Positions 27,363 to 33,726 are shown, numbered from the stretch's first letter. The stretch: DNA of 38,659 nucleotides from an uncultured Bacteroidales bacterium (GCA_937901525.1 CALDHX010000080.1:1-38659); one strand, 5' to 3'. A program made the numbers and translations. The notes: generated by a model not told the origin, from the sequence alone.

Positions 27363-27453
27363 GCCATAAGCGAAAATAAAATTGTTTCCCCAAGAGTTAA
27401 GCCCAAATGCTTGCGATATTTTCAAACAAAAGATTTCTAATCGCAAATTTTAA

Positions 27454-27760
27454 GAATATAAGCCCTTAACTAAAAATCACTAAATCAAAGACTTAACTTT
27501 TTAAAGCCTTGATTTTGCCAAAAAAGTCTTTGATTTTTGCGATTTTTTCGCTGTTTTTTGCAATTTTTTCATTGATTTTCATGCAAAAAAACCTTGATTT
27601 AATTTTTTCTATCCTTGATTTAGAAATTTCTATCCCTGATTTAGAAAATTCTAAACGAGCTTTTCGTAAAAAAACTCCAAATTTGCGAAAAATTAACCCC
27701 AATTTTCGTCAATTTTTCGCAAGAATTTTTGCAAAAATCCCAAAATGAAATTTCCGCAAA
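27454..27760. repeat. Leader of WD40 cassette 1 with a 21-bp-phased array
   Basis: Eight pentamers of the CTTTG/CAAAG class start at 27486, 27507, 27528, 27549, 27570, 27592, 27613 and 27634; all steps are 21 bp except one of 22. The last three units are tandem 21-bp repeats beginning CCTTGATTTA (27592-27654). The outer parts (27454-27509 and from about 27665) align with the leader of cassette 2 (30092-30142 and from 30322). No gene is credible here; open frames in both strands are by-products of the repeat. Confidence 0.7.
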
Positions 27761-27818
27761 ATAAAGGTTTTTGTCTGTGAATTTTGAGTTATGAAATTAA
27801 GAGTTTGTATAAGATTTT

Positions 27819-27849
27819 TTTGTGCTTTTAAAAAATTGTTATACTTTTG
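27819..27849 (+). promoter_or_regulatory. Promoter of WD40 gene 1
   Basis: TTTG at 27819-27822, 19 bp, TACTTTTG at 27842-27849. It is the counterpart of 30456-30486 in front of WD40 gene 2; both share the surrounding TTTTGTGCTTT and TTGTTATAC sequences. Confidence 0.8.
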
Positions 27850-27885
27850 CGAAATAGTTATTAACCTTTAAAAAGGATGTTGAAA

Positions 27886-28857
27886 ATGAATAAAATAAAG
27901 ATTTTTAGTTTGATTGCAGTATTTACTTCGTTATTTATTGGCTTTGAAAAATTGAATGCACAAGATGTAAGTAAGTTTAAATGCCTTAAAACCTTATATG
28001 GACATTCATATTGGATAGTATCCGTAGCATATAGTCCAGACGGCAAAAGGATTATCAGCGGTTCAGGGGATAAAACCATTAAGATATGGGACGCAAATAT
28101 AGGGAGATGTCTTAATTCCTTAGAGGGACATTCAGGTGTTGTCACTTCCGTAGCATATAGTCCCGATGGCACAAAAATTATCAGCGGTTCAAGAGATAAT
28201 ACCATTAAGATATGGGATGCAAATACAGGACAATGCCTTAAAACCTTGGAGGGACATTCAGATTGGGTCGTTTCCGTAGCATATAGTCCCGATGGCACAA
28301 AAATAATCAGCGGTTCATTGGATAGAACCGTTAAGATATGGGATGCAAACACAGGAGAATGCCTTAAAACCTTAGAGGGACATTCAGATTGGGTCAATTC
28401 CGTAGCATATAGTCCCGATGGCACAAAAATAATCAGCGGTTCGTATGATAATACCATTAAGATATGGGATGCAAACACAGGACAATGCCTTAAAACCTTA
28501 GAGGGACATTCAAATTGGGTCCGTTCCGTAGCATATAGTCATGATGGCAGTCGCATAATTAGTAGTTCAGATGATTATACCATTAAGATATGGGATGCAA
28601 ACACAAGAGTCTGCCTTCAAACCTTAAAAAAAGATTTGCGCCATATCTATTCCGTAACATTTAGTCACGATGGCAGTCGCATAATTAGCGGTTTAATAGA
28701 TAAAACCGTTAAGATATGGGACGCAAACACAGGGGAATGCCTTCAAACCTTGGAGGGACATTTAGATTCGGTCCATTCCGTAGCATTTAGTCCCGATGGT
28801 ACAAAAATTATCAGCGGTTCATCTGATGAAACCATTAAGATATGGGGAGAGGAATAG
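27886..28857 (+). CDS. Exported seven-blade WD40 propeller protein
   Basis: The product has about 323 residues. ATG 27886 is preferred over 27877 because AAAAGG (27871-27876) then stands at a useful distance. A Sec signal peptide (MNKIKIFSLIAVFTSLF ... NAQ) precedes seven WD40 repeats of exactly 42 residues (126 bp), starting at 27982 and running without indels. The consensus is GHS..V.SVAYSPDGTKIISGS.D.TIKIWDANTG; the last unit ends in WGEE. Seven blades close one propeller, a binding platform with no enzyme motif. Repeats 5 and 6 are the most divergent (HDGSR in place of PDGTK). It is paralogous to 30523-31515, sharing leader, promoter and terminator. Export to the periplasm or surface is predicted; the ligand is unknown. 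Confidence 0.9.
   Translation: MNKIKIFSLIAVFTSLFIGFEKLNAQDVSKFKCLKTLYGHSYWIVSVAYSPDGKRIISGSGDKTIKIWDANIGRCLNSLEGHSGVVTSVAYSPDGTKIISGSRDNTIKIWDANTGQCLKTLEGHSDWVVSVAYSPDGTKIISGSLDRTVKIWDANTGECLKTLEGHSDWVNSVAYSPDGTKIISGSYDNTIKIWDANTGQCLKTLEGHSNWVRSVAYSHDGSRIISSSDDYTIKIWDANTRVCLQTLKKDLRHIYSVTFSHDGSRIISGLIDKTVKIWDANTGECLQTLEGHLDSVHSVAFSPDGTKIISGSSDETIKIWGEE
27982..28854 (+). repeat. Seven tandem 126-bp WD40 coding repeats
   Basis: Repeat starts (TGC/TGT codon) are at 27982 plus multiples of 126 up to 28738; the last is truncated by the stop. Units are near identical in DNA except for clustered codon changes at repeat residues 6, 10, 11, 13, 29, 31 and 42. Such long direct repeats are prone to unequal recombination. 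Confidence 0.9.
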
Positions 28858-28880
28858 GGATTGATTTTATAATATAAAGA

Positions 28881-28924
28881 AAAACGCTCGTGAGTCTTAG
28901 TTTAATTCAGACAAACGAGCGTTT
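28881..28924 (+). terminator. Terminator of WD40 gene 1
   Basis: AAAACGCTCGT (28881-28891) pairs with ACGAGCGTTTT (28914-28924); an inner GTCT/AGAC pairing is possible. It is nearly identical to the hairpin after WD40 gene 2 and related to the one at 38591-38639. Confidence 0.9.
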
Positions 28925-28954
28925 TGTTTTTTTATTTACATGAGATTTTTTTTA

Positions 28955-28962
28955 TACCTTTG
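28955..28962 (+). promoter_or_regulatory. Promoter -7 element of the DUF1016 gene
   Basis: TACCTTTG at 28955-28962 fits TAnnTTTG and lies 26 bp before ATG 28989. The upstream TTTG is not at the expected distance. Confidence 0.5.
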
Positions 28963-28988
28963 TAATATAATTTGCTGATATATGGAAT

Positions 28989-30044
28989 ATGGAAGATAAA
29001 TCATTAATTGAGTCAATAGAAATGCCTGATGAGGATTTGATGAAACTTGCTGATAATATTGTAGCGTTGATAGAAGAGAGCAAACAACAGTTAGCAATTA
29101 GTATTAACCGAACTATCAAAACTACATATTGGAATGTTGGACGATATATTGTTGAATTTGAACAACAGGGTAATGCAAGAGCAGTCTATGGTGCGAATTT
29201 GCTTTCTCGTCTTGCAAAAATTCTTCGTGCAAAAGTTGGACGTGGTTACAGCCGTCCAAATCTTAATAATATGAGAAAGTACTATTTAATGTTTTCTTCT
29301 TGTCAGACATCTGACAATTCTGAGTTTGCAATTTGTCAGACGTCTGACAAATTAACTTGGTCTCATATTTGTGAACTTATAACTATTGATGATGCTTTGG
29401 AAAGAAAGTTTTATCTAAATGAATGTATTGCAGAAAATTGGACAGTTAATGCTTTGCATCGTCAAAAGGAAAGCGGTCTTTTTATGAGATTAGCATTAAG
29501 TAAAGATAAACAAGGAATAATGGAACTTGCTCACAGAGGGCAGGTCGTGCAGAAAGCAGAAGATGTTGTGAAAGACACTTACACATTAGAATTTCTTGGA
29601 TTTGAAGATAAAAAGCAATACAAAGAAAGTGAATTAGAACAGAAGCTTATTGATAATATGCAGAAGTTTTTATTGGAGTTAGGAAAAGGATTTGCTTTTG
29701 TTGGACGTCAATATGCTATAACAATCAATAATACTCACTATCATGTTGATTTAGTTTTCTATCATAGGATATTGAAATGTTTTGTGCTTATAGATATTAA
29801 ACGAGGAGCAGTAAAGCATAAAGATATTGGGCAAATGAATATGTATATGGGGTATTTCGCCAAAGAAGAAAGCGTTGAAGGTGATAATCCTCCAATAGGT
29901 ATTGTTATGGGACATTATAAAGATGAACTTATGGTAGAATACGCTACGTACGGAATGGATTCTAATTTATTTGTTTCAAAGTATGAATTGTTTTTGCCAA
30001 ATAAAGAAGAATTAAGAAAGTTAGTTATGAATATTTTAAAGTGA
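28989..30044 (+). CDS. DUF1016 / YhcG-type PDDEXK nuclease-like protein
   Basis: The 351-residue protein has the DUF1016 N-terminal helical domain (about 20-175; YWNVGRYIVEFEQQGNARAVYG, LTWSHICELITIDD) and a C-terminal PDDEXK-type fold. The expected acidic pair and lysine are D254 (HVDLVFYH) and D269-I-K271 (IDIKRGAVKHKDIGQMNMYM), which suggests an active nuclease core. There is no signal peptide. YhcG-family proteins are often found near restriction loci and in variable islands, and a role in foreign DNA restriction or repair is suspected but unproven. It sits alone between two paralogous WD40 cassettes, with its own promoter and hairpin terminator. The start is at 28989; an earlier ATG (28982) is in another frame and stops after five codons. 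Confidence 0.9.
   Translation: MEDKSLIESIEMPDEDLMKLADNIVALIEESKQQLAISINRTIKTTYWNVGRYIVEFEQQGNARAVYGANLLSRLAKILRAKVGRGYSRPNLNNMRKYYLMFSSCQTSDNSEFAICQTSDKLTWSHICELITIDDALERKFYLNECIAENWTVNALHRQKESGLFMRLALSKDKQGIMELAHRGQVVQKAEDVVKDTYTLEFLGFEDKKQYKESELEQKLIDNMQKFLLELGKGFAFVGRQYAITINNTHYHVDLVFYHRILKCFVLIDIKRGAVKHKDIGQMNMYMGYFAKEESVEGDNPPIGIVMGHYKDELMVEYATYGMDSNLFVSKYELFLPNKEELRKLVMNILK
29300..29352. repeat. Twin TGTCAGAC-TCTGACA palindromes inside the nuclease gene
   Basis: A near-palindrome TTGTCAGACATCTGACAA occupies 29300-29317. A perfect 22-bp palindrome (half site ATTTGTCAGAC) occupies 29331-29352. Both encode the peptide CQTSD in the linker between the nuclease protein's N-terminal subregions. 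Confidence 0.8.
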
Positions 30045-30060
30045 ATAATAAAAGTAAAAT

Positions 30061-30084
30061 GGCGTTTCGGTTTTATGAAACGCC
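30061..30084 (+). terminator. Terminator of the DUF1016 gene
   Basis: GGCGTTTC (30061-30068) pairs with GAAACGCC (30077-30084) around an 8-base loop and is followed by GTTTTG, 17 bp after the stop. Confidence 0.8.
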
Positions 30085-30091
30085 GTTTTGT

Positions 30092-30400
30092 GAATATAAT
30101 CCCTTAACTAAAAATTATAAAATCAAATACTTAACTTTTTGACTTCTTGAAAACGCCATATTTTTCTTTGTTTTAGTGTGATTTTTTCTTGATTTCAGAC
30201 AATTATTTCTTTGTTTTATTTTATTTTTTCTTTGCTTTTTCAAATTTTTTCTTTGCTTTTTCAAATTTTTTCTTTGCTTTTTTTCATTTTTTCTTTGAAT
30301 TATTTTTCCAAAGCATAAATCCGTAAAAATTAACCCTTATTTTCATCAATTTTCGCAAGAAATTCCACAAAAATCCCAAAACAAAATTTTCGCAAAATAA
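30092..30400. repeat. Leader of WD40 cassette 2 with a 21-bp-phased array
   Basis: Nine pentamers (CTTTG, TCTTG or CAAAT) start at 30124, 30145, 30166, 30187, 30209, 30230, 30251, 30272 and 30293; every step is 21 bp except one of 22. Units from 30224 to 30286 are three tandem copies of a 21-bp TTTTTTCTTTGC-type block. The ends match the leader of cassette 1. The 478-bp gap between the nuclease and WD40 gene 2 contains this array, the terminator and a promoter, and no gene. Confidence 0.75.
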
Positions 30401-30455
30401 AGGTTTTTCTCTGTAAAACTTTGAAAGAGGAAAATTAAGCGTTTCTTTAATGTTT

Positions 30456-30486
30456 TTTGTGCTTTAAGAAATTTGTTATACCTTTG
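30456..30486 (+). promoter_or_regulatory. Promoter of WD40 gene 2
   Basis: TTTG at 30456-30459, 19 bp, TACCTTTG at 30479-30486; 36 bp before the start at 30523. It is homologous to the promoter of WD40 gene 1. Confidence 0.8.
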
Positions 30487-30522
30487 TGAATAGAAATTAA
30501 ATCGCACAATAAAGCAAATAAA

Positions 30523-31515
30523 ATGAACATAGATAAAGAAAAATTAGAGAGTATTGAAGCGAACACCTCTGTAATATTAGATGAAATCAAAGAATACAAA
30601 AAAGCCTTTGAAAAGAAAATAGACGTAACCAAGTTTAAATGCCTTAAAACCTTGAAGGGACATAAATATAGTGTCAATTCCGTAGCATATAGTCCCGATG
30701 GCACAAAAATAATCAGCGGTTCAGGGGATGAAACCGTTAAGATATGGGATGCAAACACAGGAAAATGCCTTAAAACCTTGAAGGGACATTCAGAAACTGT
30801 CTATTCCGTAGCATATAGTCCAGACGGCACAAAAATAATCAGCGGTTCAGAGGATAAAACCATTAAGATATGGGATGCAAACTATGGAGTATGCCTTAAA
30901 ACCTTGAATGGACATTCAGATTATGTCTGGTCTGTAGCATATAGTCCCGATGGTACAAAAATAATCAGCGGTTCATTTGATAATACCATTAAGATATGGG
31001 ACGCAAACACAGGAAAATGCCTTAAAACCTTGGAGAGACATTCAGAAGGTGTCTATTCCGTAGCATATAGTCCCGATGGCACAAAAATAATCAGTGGTTC
31101 AGGGAATAATACCATTAAGATAAGGGACGCAAACACAGGACAATGCCTTAAAACCTTAAAGGGACATTCAAGTGTTGTCTCTTCCGTAGCATATAGTCCC
31201 GACGGTACAAAAATAATCAGTGGTTCATGGGATAAAACCATTAAGATATGGGATGCAAACACAGGAAAATGTCTTAAAATCTTAGGAGAACATTCATATT
31301 ATATCTCTTCCGTAGCATATAGTCCCGATGGCACAAAAATTGTCAGCGGTTCATGGGATGAAACCATTAAGATATGGGATGCAAACATAGGAGAATGCCT
31401 TAAAACCTTGGAGGGAGATTTAGATTATGTCTTTTCCGTAACATTTAGTCCCGATGGCACAAAAATAATCAGCAGTTCATATGATAAAACCATTAAGATA
31501 TGGGGAGAGGAATAG
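30523..31515 (+). CDS. Cytoplasmic seven-blade WD40 propeller protein with helical N-terminus
   Basis: The 330-residue protein has no signal peptide. It starts with about 37 charged, helix-forming residues (KEKLESIEANTSVILDEIKE), probably a short coiled coil for self- or partner-association. Seven 42-residue WD40 repeats begin at 30640, with no indels; the seventh ends WGEE. The core consensus is the same as in the exported paralogue, with changes concentrated at the same residues. Repeat 4 has lost two common residues (GNNTIKIRD for G.D.TIKIWD). A binding-platform function is inferred; the partner is unknown. Because the paralogue at 27886 is exported while this one is not, the two propellers probably meet different ligands. 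Leader, promoter and terminator are shared with cassette 1. Confidence 0.9.
   Translation: MNIDKEKLESIEANTSVILDEIKEYKKAFEKKIDVTKFKCLKTLKGHKYSVNSVAYSPDGTKIISGSGDETVKIWDANTGKCLKTLKGHSETVYSVAYSPDGTKIISGSEDKTIKIWDANYGVCLKTLNGHSDYVWSVAYSPDGTKIISGSFDNTIKIWDANTGKCLKTLERHSEGVYSVAYSPDGTKIISGSGNNTIKIRDANTGQCLKTLKGHSSVVSSVAYSPDGTKIISGSWDKTIKIWDANTGKCLKILGEHSYYISSVAYSPDGTKIVSGSWDETIKIWDANIGECLKTLEGDLDYVFSVTFSPDGTKIISSSYDKTIKIWGEE
30640..31512 (+). repeat. Seven tandem 126-bp WD40 coding repeats (copy 2)
   Basis: Repeat starts fall at 30640 plus multiples of 126 up to 31396 with no length change. The DNA is near identical among units and to the array at 27982-28854. Confidence 0.9.
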
Positions 31516-31538
31516 GGATTGATTTTCTAATACAAACA

Positions 31539-31584
31539 AAAAACGCTCGTGAGTCTTTGTTTAATTCAGACAAACGAGCGTTTT
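31539..31584 (+). terminator. Terminator of WD40 gene 2
   Basis: AAAAACGCTCGT (31539-31550) pairs with ACGAGCGTTTT (31574-31584). It is nearly identical, including the 24 bp before it, to the terminator after WD40 gene 1, and also suits the end of the leftward kce operon. Confidence 0.9.
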
Positions 31585-31603
31585 GTTTTATGTATTTAAA
31601 GAA

Positions 31604-32437
31604 TTATTTTCTTGGTGCTAAGCCTAAGATTTCTCTTGCTTCGGCTGAGGTTGCTATTTCTCTACCTAATTCTTTTGCAATGCGAACTACTTTTTCTACA
31701 AGTTCACCATTTGATTTTGCTTTTACGCCTTTTGATAGGTAAATGTTGTCTTCAAATCCTACTCTTACGTTTCCGCCCATTGCAATCGCAGCTGCTGCCA
31801 TTTGAAAGGCAGAACGTCCAACTCCTGTAACGGTCCAAGTTGAGCCGGCAGGGATATTATTTACTAACCACGCAAGATTGCTAACTGTTGCAGGGGTACA
31901 GCCCGGTACTCCTAAGACAAAATTGAATTGCATAGGGTGTCCTGGTACTTCTCCTTTGCGTGCCATTGTTAAAATGGTGTCAAGGTGTCCCATTTCAAAG
32001 CATTCGTATTCTGGTTTAATGCCTTTTTCTATCATTCTCTTACCAAATGCACGCATTGTTGGCATTGTGTTGTCGAAAATTTCGTCTCCAAAGTTGCAAG
32101 TTCCGCAATCAAGTGTTGCCATTTCAGGTATTGGATTAGTATTTGTTGAATCTAATCTTTCATCTGGGCTCATTCCTACTGCTCCTCCTGTGGAAGGAAT
32201 TATGATTACGTCAGGACAAACTTTGTAAATCGCTTCTTCGCATTCTTGAAATCTTGCATGATTTTGTGTAGGTGTGCCATCGTCTTCTCTAACGTGTAGG
32301 TGTACGATTGCAGCTCCTGCATCTACTGCTGATTTTGCTTCTCTTACTATTTCTTCTACTGTATATGGAACGGCAGGGTTTTGTTCTTTTGTTACTTCTG
32401 CTCCACATATAGCAGCTGTTATTATCAATTTTTCCAT
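31604..32437 (-). CDS. kce: 3-keto-5-aminohexanoate cleavage enzyme
   Basis: The 277-residue protein condenses 3-keto-5-aminohexanoate with acetyl-CoA to give acetoacetate and 3-aminobutyryl-CoA in lysine fermentation. It is a BKACE (DUF849) TIM-barrel enzyme. The zinc ligands are H46 and H48 in VHLHVRED, with E229 in VRVGFEDN completing the site. E14 (GAEVTK) and S82 (IPSTGG) occupy the active-site positions known from characterised Kce. It is third in the leftward operon, 7 bp after kal. BKACE enzymes vary in substrate, but the adjacent kal gene makes the Kce assignment strong. Confidence 0.93.
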   Translation of the reverse strand: MEKLIITAAICGAEVTKEQNPAVPYTVEEIVREAKSAVDAGAAIVHLHVREDDGTPTQNHARFQECEEAIYKVCPDVIIIPSTGGAVGMSPDERLDSTNTNPIPEMATLDCGTCNFGDEIFDNTMPTMRAFGKRMIEKGIKPEYECFEMGHLDTILTMARKGEVPGHPMQFNFVLGVPGCTPATVSNLAWLVNNIPAGSTWTVTGVGRSAFQMAAAAIAMGGNVRVGFEDNIYLSKGVKAKSNGELVEKVVRIAKELGREIATSAEAREILGLAPRK

Positions 32438-32444
32438 CGTTTTC

Positions 32445-32837
32445 TTATTTGTTGTTTCTTTGACATTGTTTTGGAACTACGCATGTGCCACTTGCTCTAC
32501 ATACAACTATTGGTTCTGCCAATACATCTGCTGCTGAATCTGATATGTCTGTTCTTGGAGCGATTACTTTGCGTGCTTCAAATTTCATCTTACGTGATGT
32601 GTTTCCTACGTGTGTGATTTCTCCTACTGCTTCAATGTAATCTCCTGCATATACAGGTGCTAAAAATTCTACATTGTCGTATGCACAGAATAATCCTTCG
32701 TCTCCGTCTTGTATAATCAAAAGTTCTGTTGCTACATCTCCAAATAGATTCAACATTCTTGCTCCATCTACAAGGTTTCCGCCATAGTGAGCATCGTGAG
32801 CGGACATTCTCATTCTTATTATTGATTTTGCTGCCAT
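32445..32837 (-). CDS. kal: 3-aminobutyryl-CoA ammonia-lyase
   Basis: The 130-residue protein has a single hotdog-fold domain (MRMSAHDAHYGGNLVDGARML, then APVYAGDYIEAVGEITHVG), matching the Kal family. Kal removes ammonia from L-3-aminobutyryl-CoA to form crotonyl-CoA, the step after Kce. Length is normal. It sits between the CoA-transferase subunit (23 bp upstream) and kce (7 bp downstream) in one operon. Cytoplasmic. The call relies on both fold and the diagnostic gene neighbour. Confidence 0.92.
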   Translation of the reverse strand: MAAKSIIRMRMSAHDAHYGGNLVDGARMLNLFGDVATELLIIQDGDEGLFCAYDNVEFLAPVYAGDYIEAVGEITHVGNTSRKMKFEARKVIAPRTDISDSAADVLAEPIVVCRASGTCVVPKQCQRNNK

Positions 32838-32860
32838 TGTTTTATTGTTTTATTTTGTTA

Positions 32861-33499
32861 TTATTTTACTATGTAATCTACAAATAAGTAAGGTGTTTTT
32901 ATAGCTTCTGGTGCTATGTTTTCAACTGTTTCTTTTACTTCTGCTATTACTACATCTGCTGCGGTAGCCATAAGAGGATTGAAGTTTTGGCTTGTTCCGC
33001 GATAGATTAAGTTACCATATTTATCTGCAACTGATGCTCCTATTAAGGCAACATCTGCTCTTAATGGAAGTTCTAAAAGGAATTCTTCTCCGTTTACTTC
33101 TATTACTCTTTTTCCTTCGCCTGCAAGTGTGCCTAATCCTGTTTTTGTTAGAAAACCTCCTATGCCTGCTCCTCCAATTCTTACTCTTTCTGCCAATGTT
33201 CCTTGTGGTACTAATTCAACTTCCATTTCGCCGTCTTTCATCTTTTGTTCTGTCACAGGATTTGTTCCTATGTGAGAAGCGATTACTTTTTTTACGCAAC
33301 CTGTTGCAACTAATAATCCACTACCTTTTTCAGGATAAGATGTATCGTTGCATATTACTGTAAGGTCTTTACGTCCTGCTTTTGCTAATGCTTCAATTAT
33401 TCTGTTAGCACTTCCTGCTGCTAAAAAACCTCCAATCATTATTGTCATGCCGTCTTGAATCATTTCGATAGCTTGGTCGATTGTTATTTGTTTGCTCAT
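32861..33499 (-). CDS. atoD: Acetoacetate CoA-transferase alpha subunit (AtoD-type)
   Basis: The 212-residue protein is colinear with AtoD. Features are the N-terminal DGMTIMIGGFLAAGSANRI, VIASHIGTNP, LVPQGTLAERVR and the glycine loop GGAGIGGFLTKTGLGT typical of alpha subunits. It lacks the beta-subunit E(x)NG active site, so it cannot be the catalytic half. In lysine fermentation the alpha-beta enzyme exchanges CoA between butyryl-CoA and acetoacetate. The beta gene (atoA) normally adjoins it but is absent here: downstream is kal and upstream is a divergent operon. It is first gene of the leftward kal-kce operon. Confidence 0.92.
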   Translation of the reverse strand: MSKQITIDQAIEMIQDGMTIMIGGFLAAGSANRIIEALAKAGRKDLTVICNDTSYPEKGSGLLVATGCVKKVIASHIGTNPVTEQKMKDGEMEVELVPQGTLAERVRIGGAGIGGFLTKTGLGTLAGEGKRVIEVNGEEFLLELPLRADVALIGASVADKYGNLIYRGTSQNFNPLMATAADVVIAEVKETVENIAPEAIKTPYLFVDYIVK

Positions 33500-33541
33500 A
33501 TCGTATTTGTTTTATTATTGTATTACTTTTCTATTATCTTG

Positions 33542-33549
33542 CAAAGATA
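33542..33549 (-). promoter_or_regulatory. Promoter -7 element of the atoD-kal-kce operon
   Basis: The minus strand reads TATCTTTG at plus positions 33542-33549, about 43 bp before the atoD start. The upstream element is not clear and overlaps the repeat at 33576-33653. Confidence 0.5.
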
Positions 33550-33564
33550 ACGTATTTTATTTAC

Positions 33565-33664
33565 TTGGCTGAATTTTTTCAAAGAAATAATTTAAAAAAG
33601 TAAAGAAAAAAAGTTTTTTTTCTTTGATTTTTTTTAAAAAAACAAAGAGTTTTTTGGCTGAATT
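33565..33664. repeat. 21-bp-phased A/T element flanked by an 11-bp direct repeat
   Basis: TTGGCTGAATT occurs at 33565-33575 and again at 33654-33664. Between them lies a 78-bp A/T element with cores CAAAG 33580, TAAAG 33601, CTTTG 33622 and CAAAG 33643 (steps 21, 21, 21), the same order and orientation as at 14677-14754. The flanking repeat resembles a target-site duplication. The element lies between two divergent promoters. Confidence 0.7.
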
Positions 33665-33687
33665 GTAGTGTTTGTTATTTTTTTCAT

Positions 33688-33695
33688 TATCTTTG
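33688..33695 (+). promoter_or_regulatory. Promoter -7 element of the acyl-CoA synthetase operon
   Basis: TATCTTTG at 33688-33695 is 31 bp before the start at 33727. No well placed TTTG upstream; the A/T element ends about 25 bp before it. Confidence 0.5.
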
Positions 33696-33726
33696 CACAA
33701 TTAACTCATAAATTATTAAGAAATAT

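Noticed and set aside
27493..27748. Opposed open frames of 69 and 79 codons in the leader of WD40 gene 1
   Set aside because: They arise from the 21-bp (seven-codon) repeat, which keeps frames open on both strands; the peptides are low-complexity and the region has leader features.
27861..28478. Long antisense open frame (205 codons) opposite WD40 gene 1, with similar ones opposite WD40 gene 2
   Set aside because: It mirrors the repeated sense sequence; the sense strand has promoter, start, seven intact WD40 repeats and terminator.
28982..28999. Five-codon ORF (MEYGR) overlapping the start of the DUF1016 gene
   Set aside because: Too short to distinguish from chance; no attenuator-like hairpin goes with it.
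27982..31512. Regular direct repeats that could suggest a CRISPR or other repeat array
   Set aside because: The 126-bp period is a multiple of three, units are contiguous without spacers, and both arrays are fully coding for WD40 repeats.
33576..33653. Complete insertion sequence at the element flanked by an 11-bp repeat
   Set aside because: The element is only 78 bp with no transposase; at most a small non-autonomous element.
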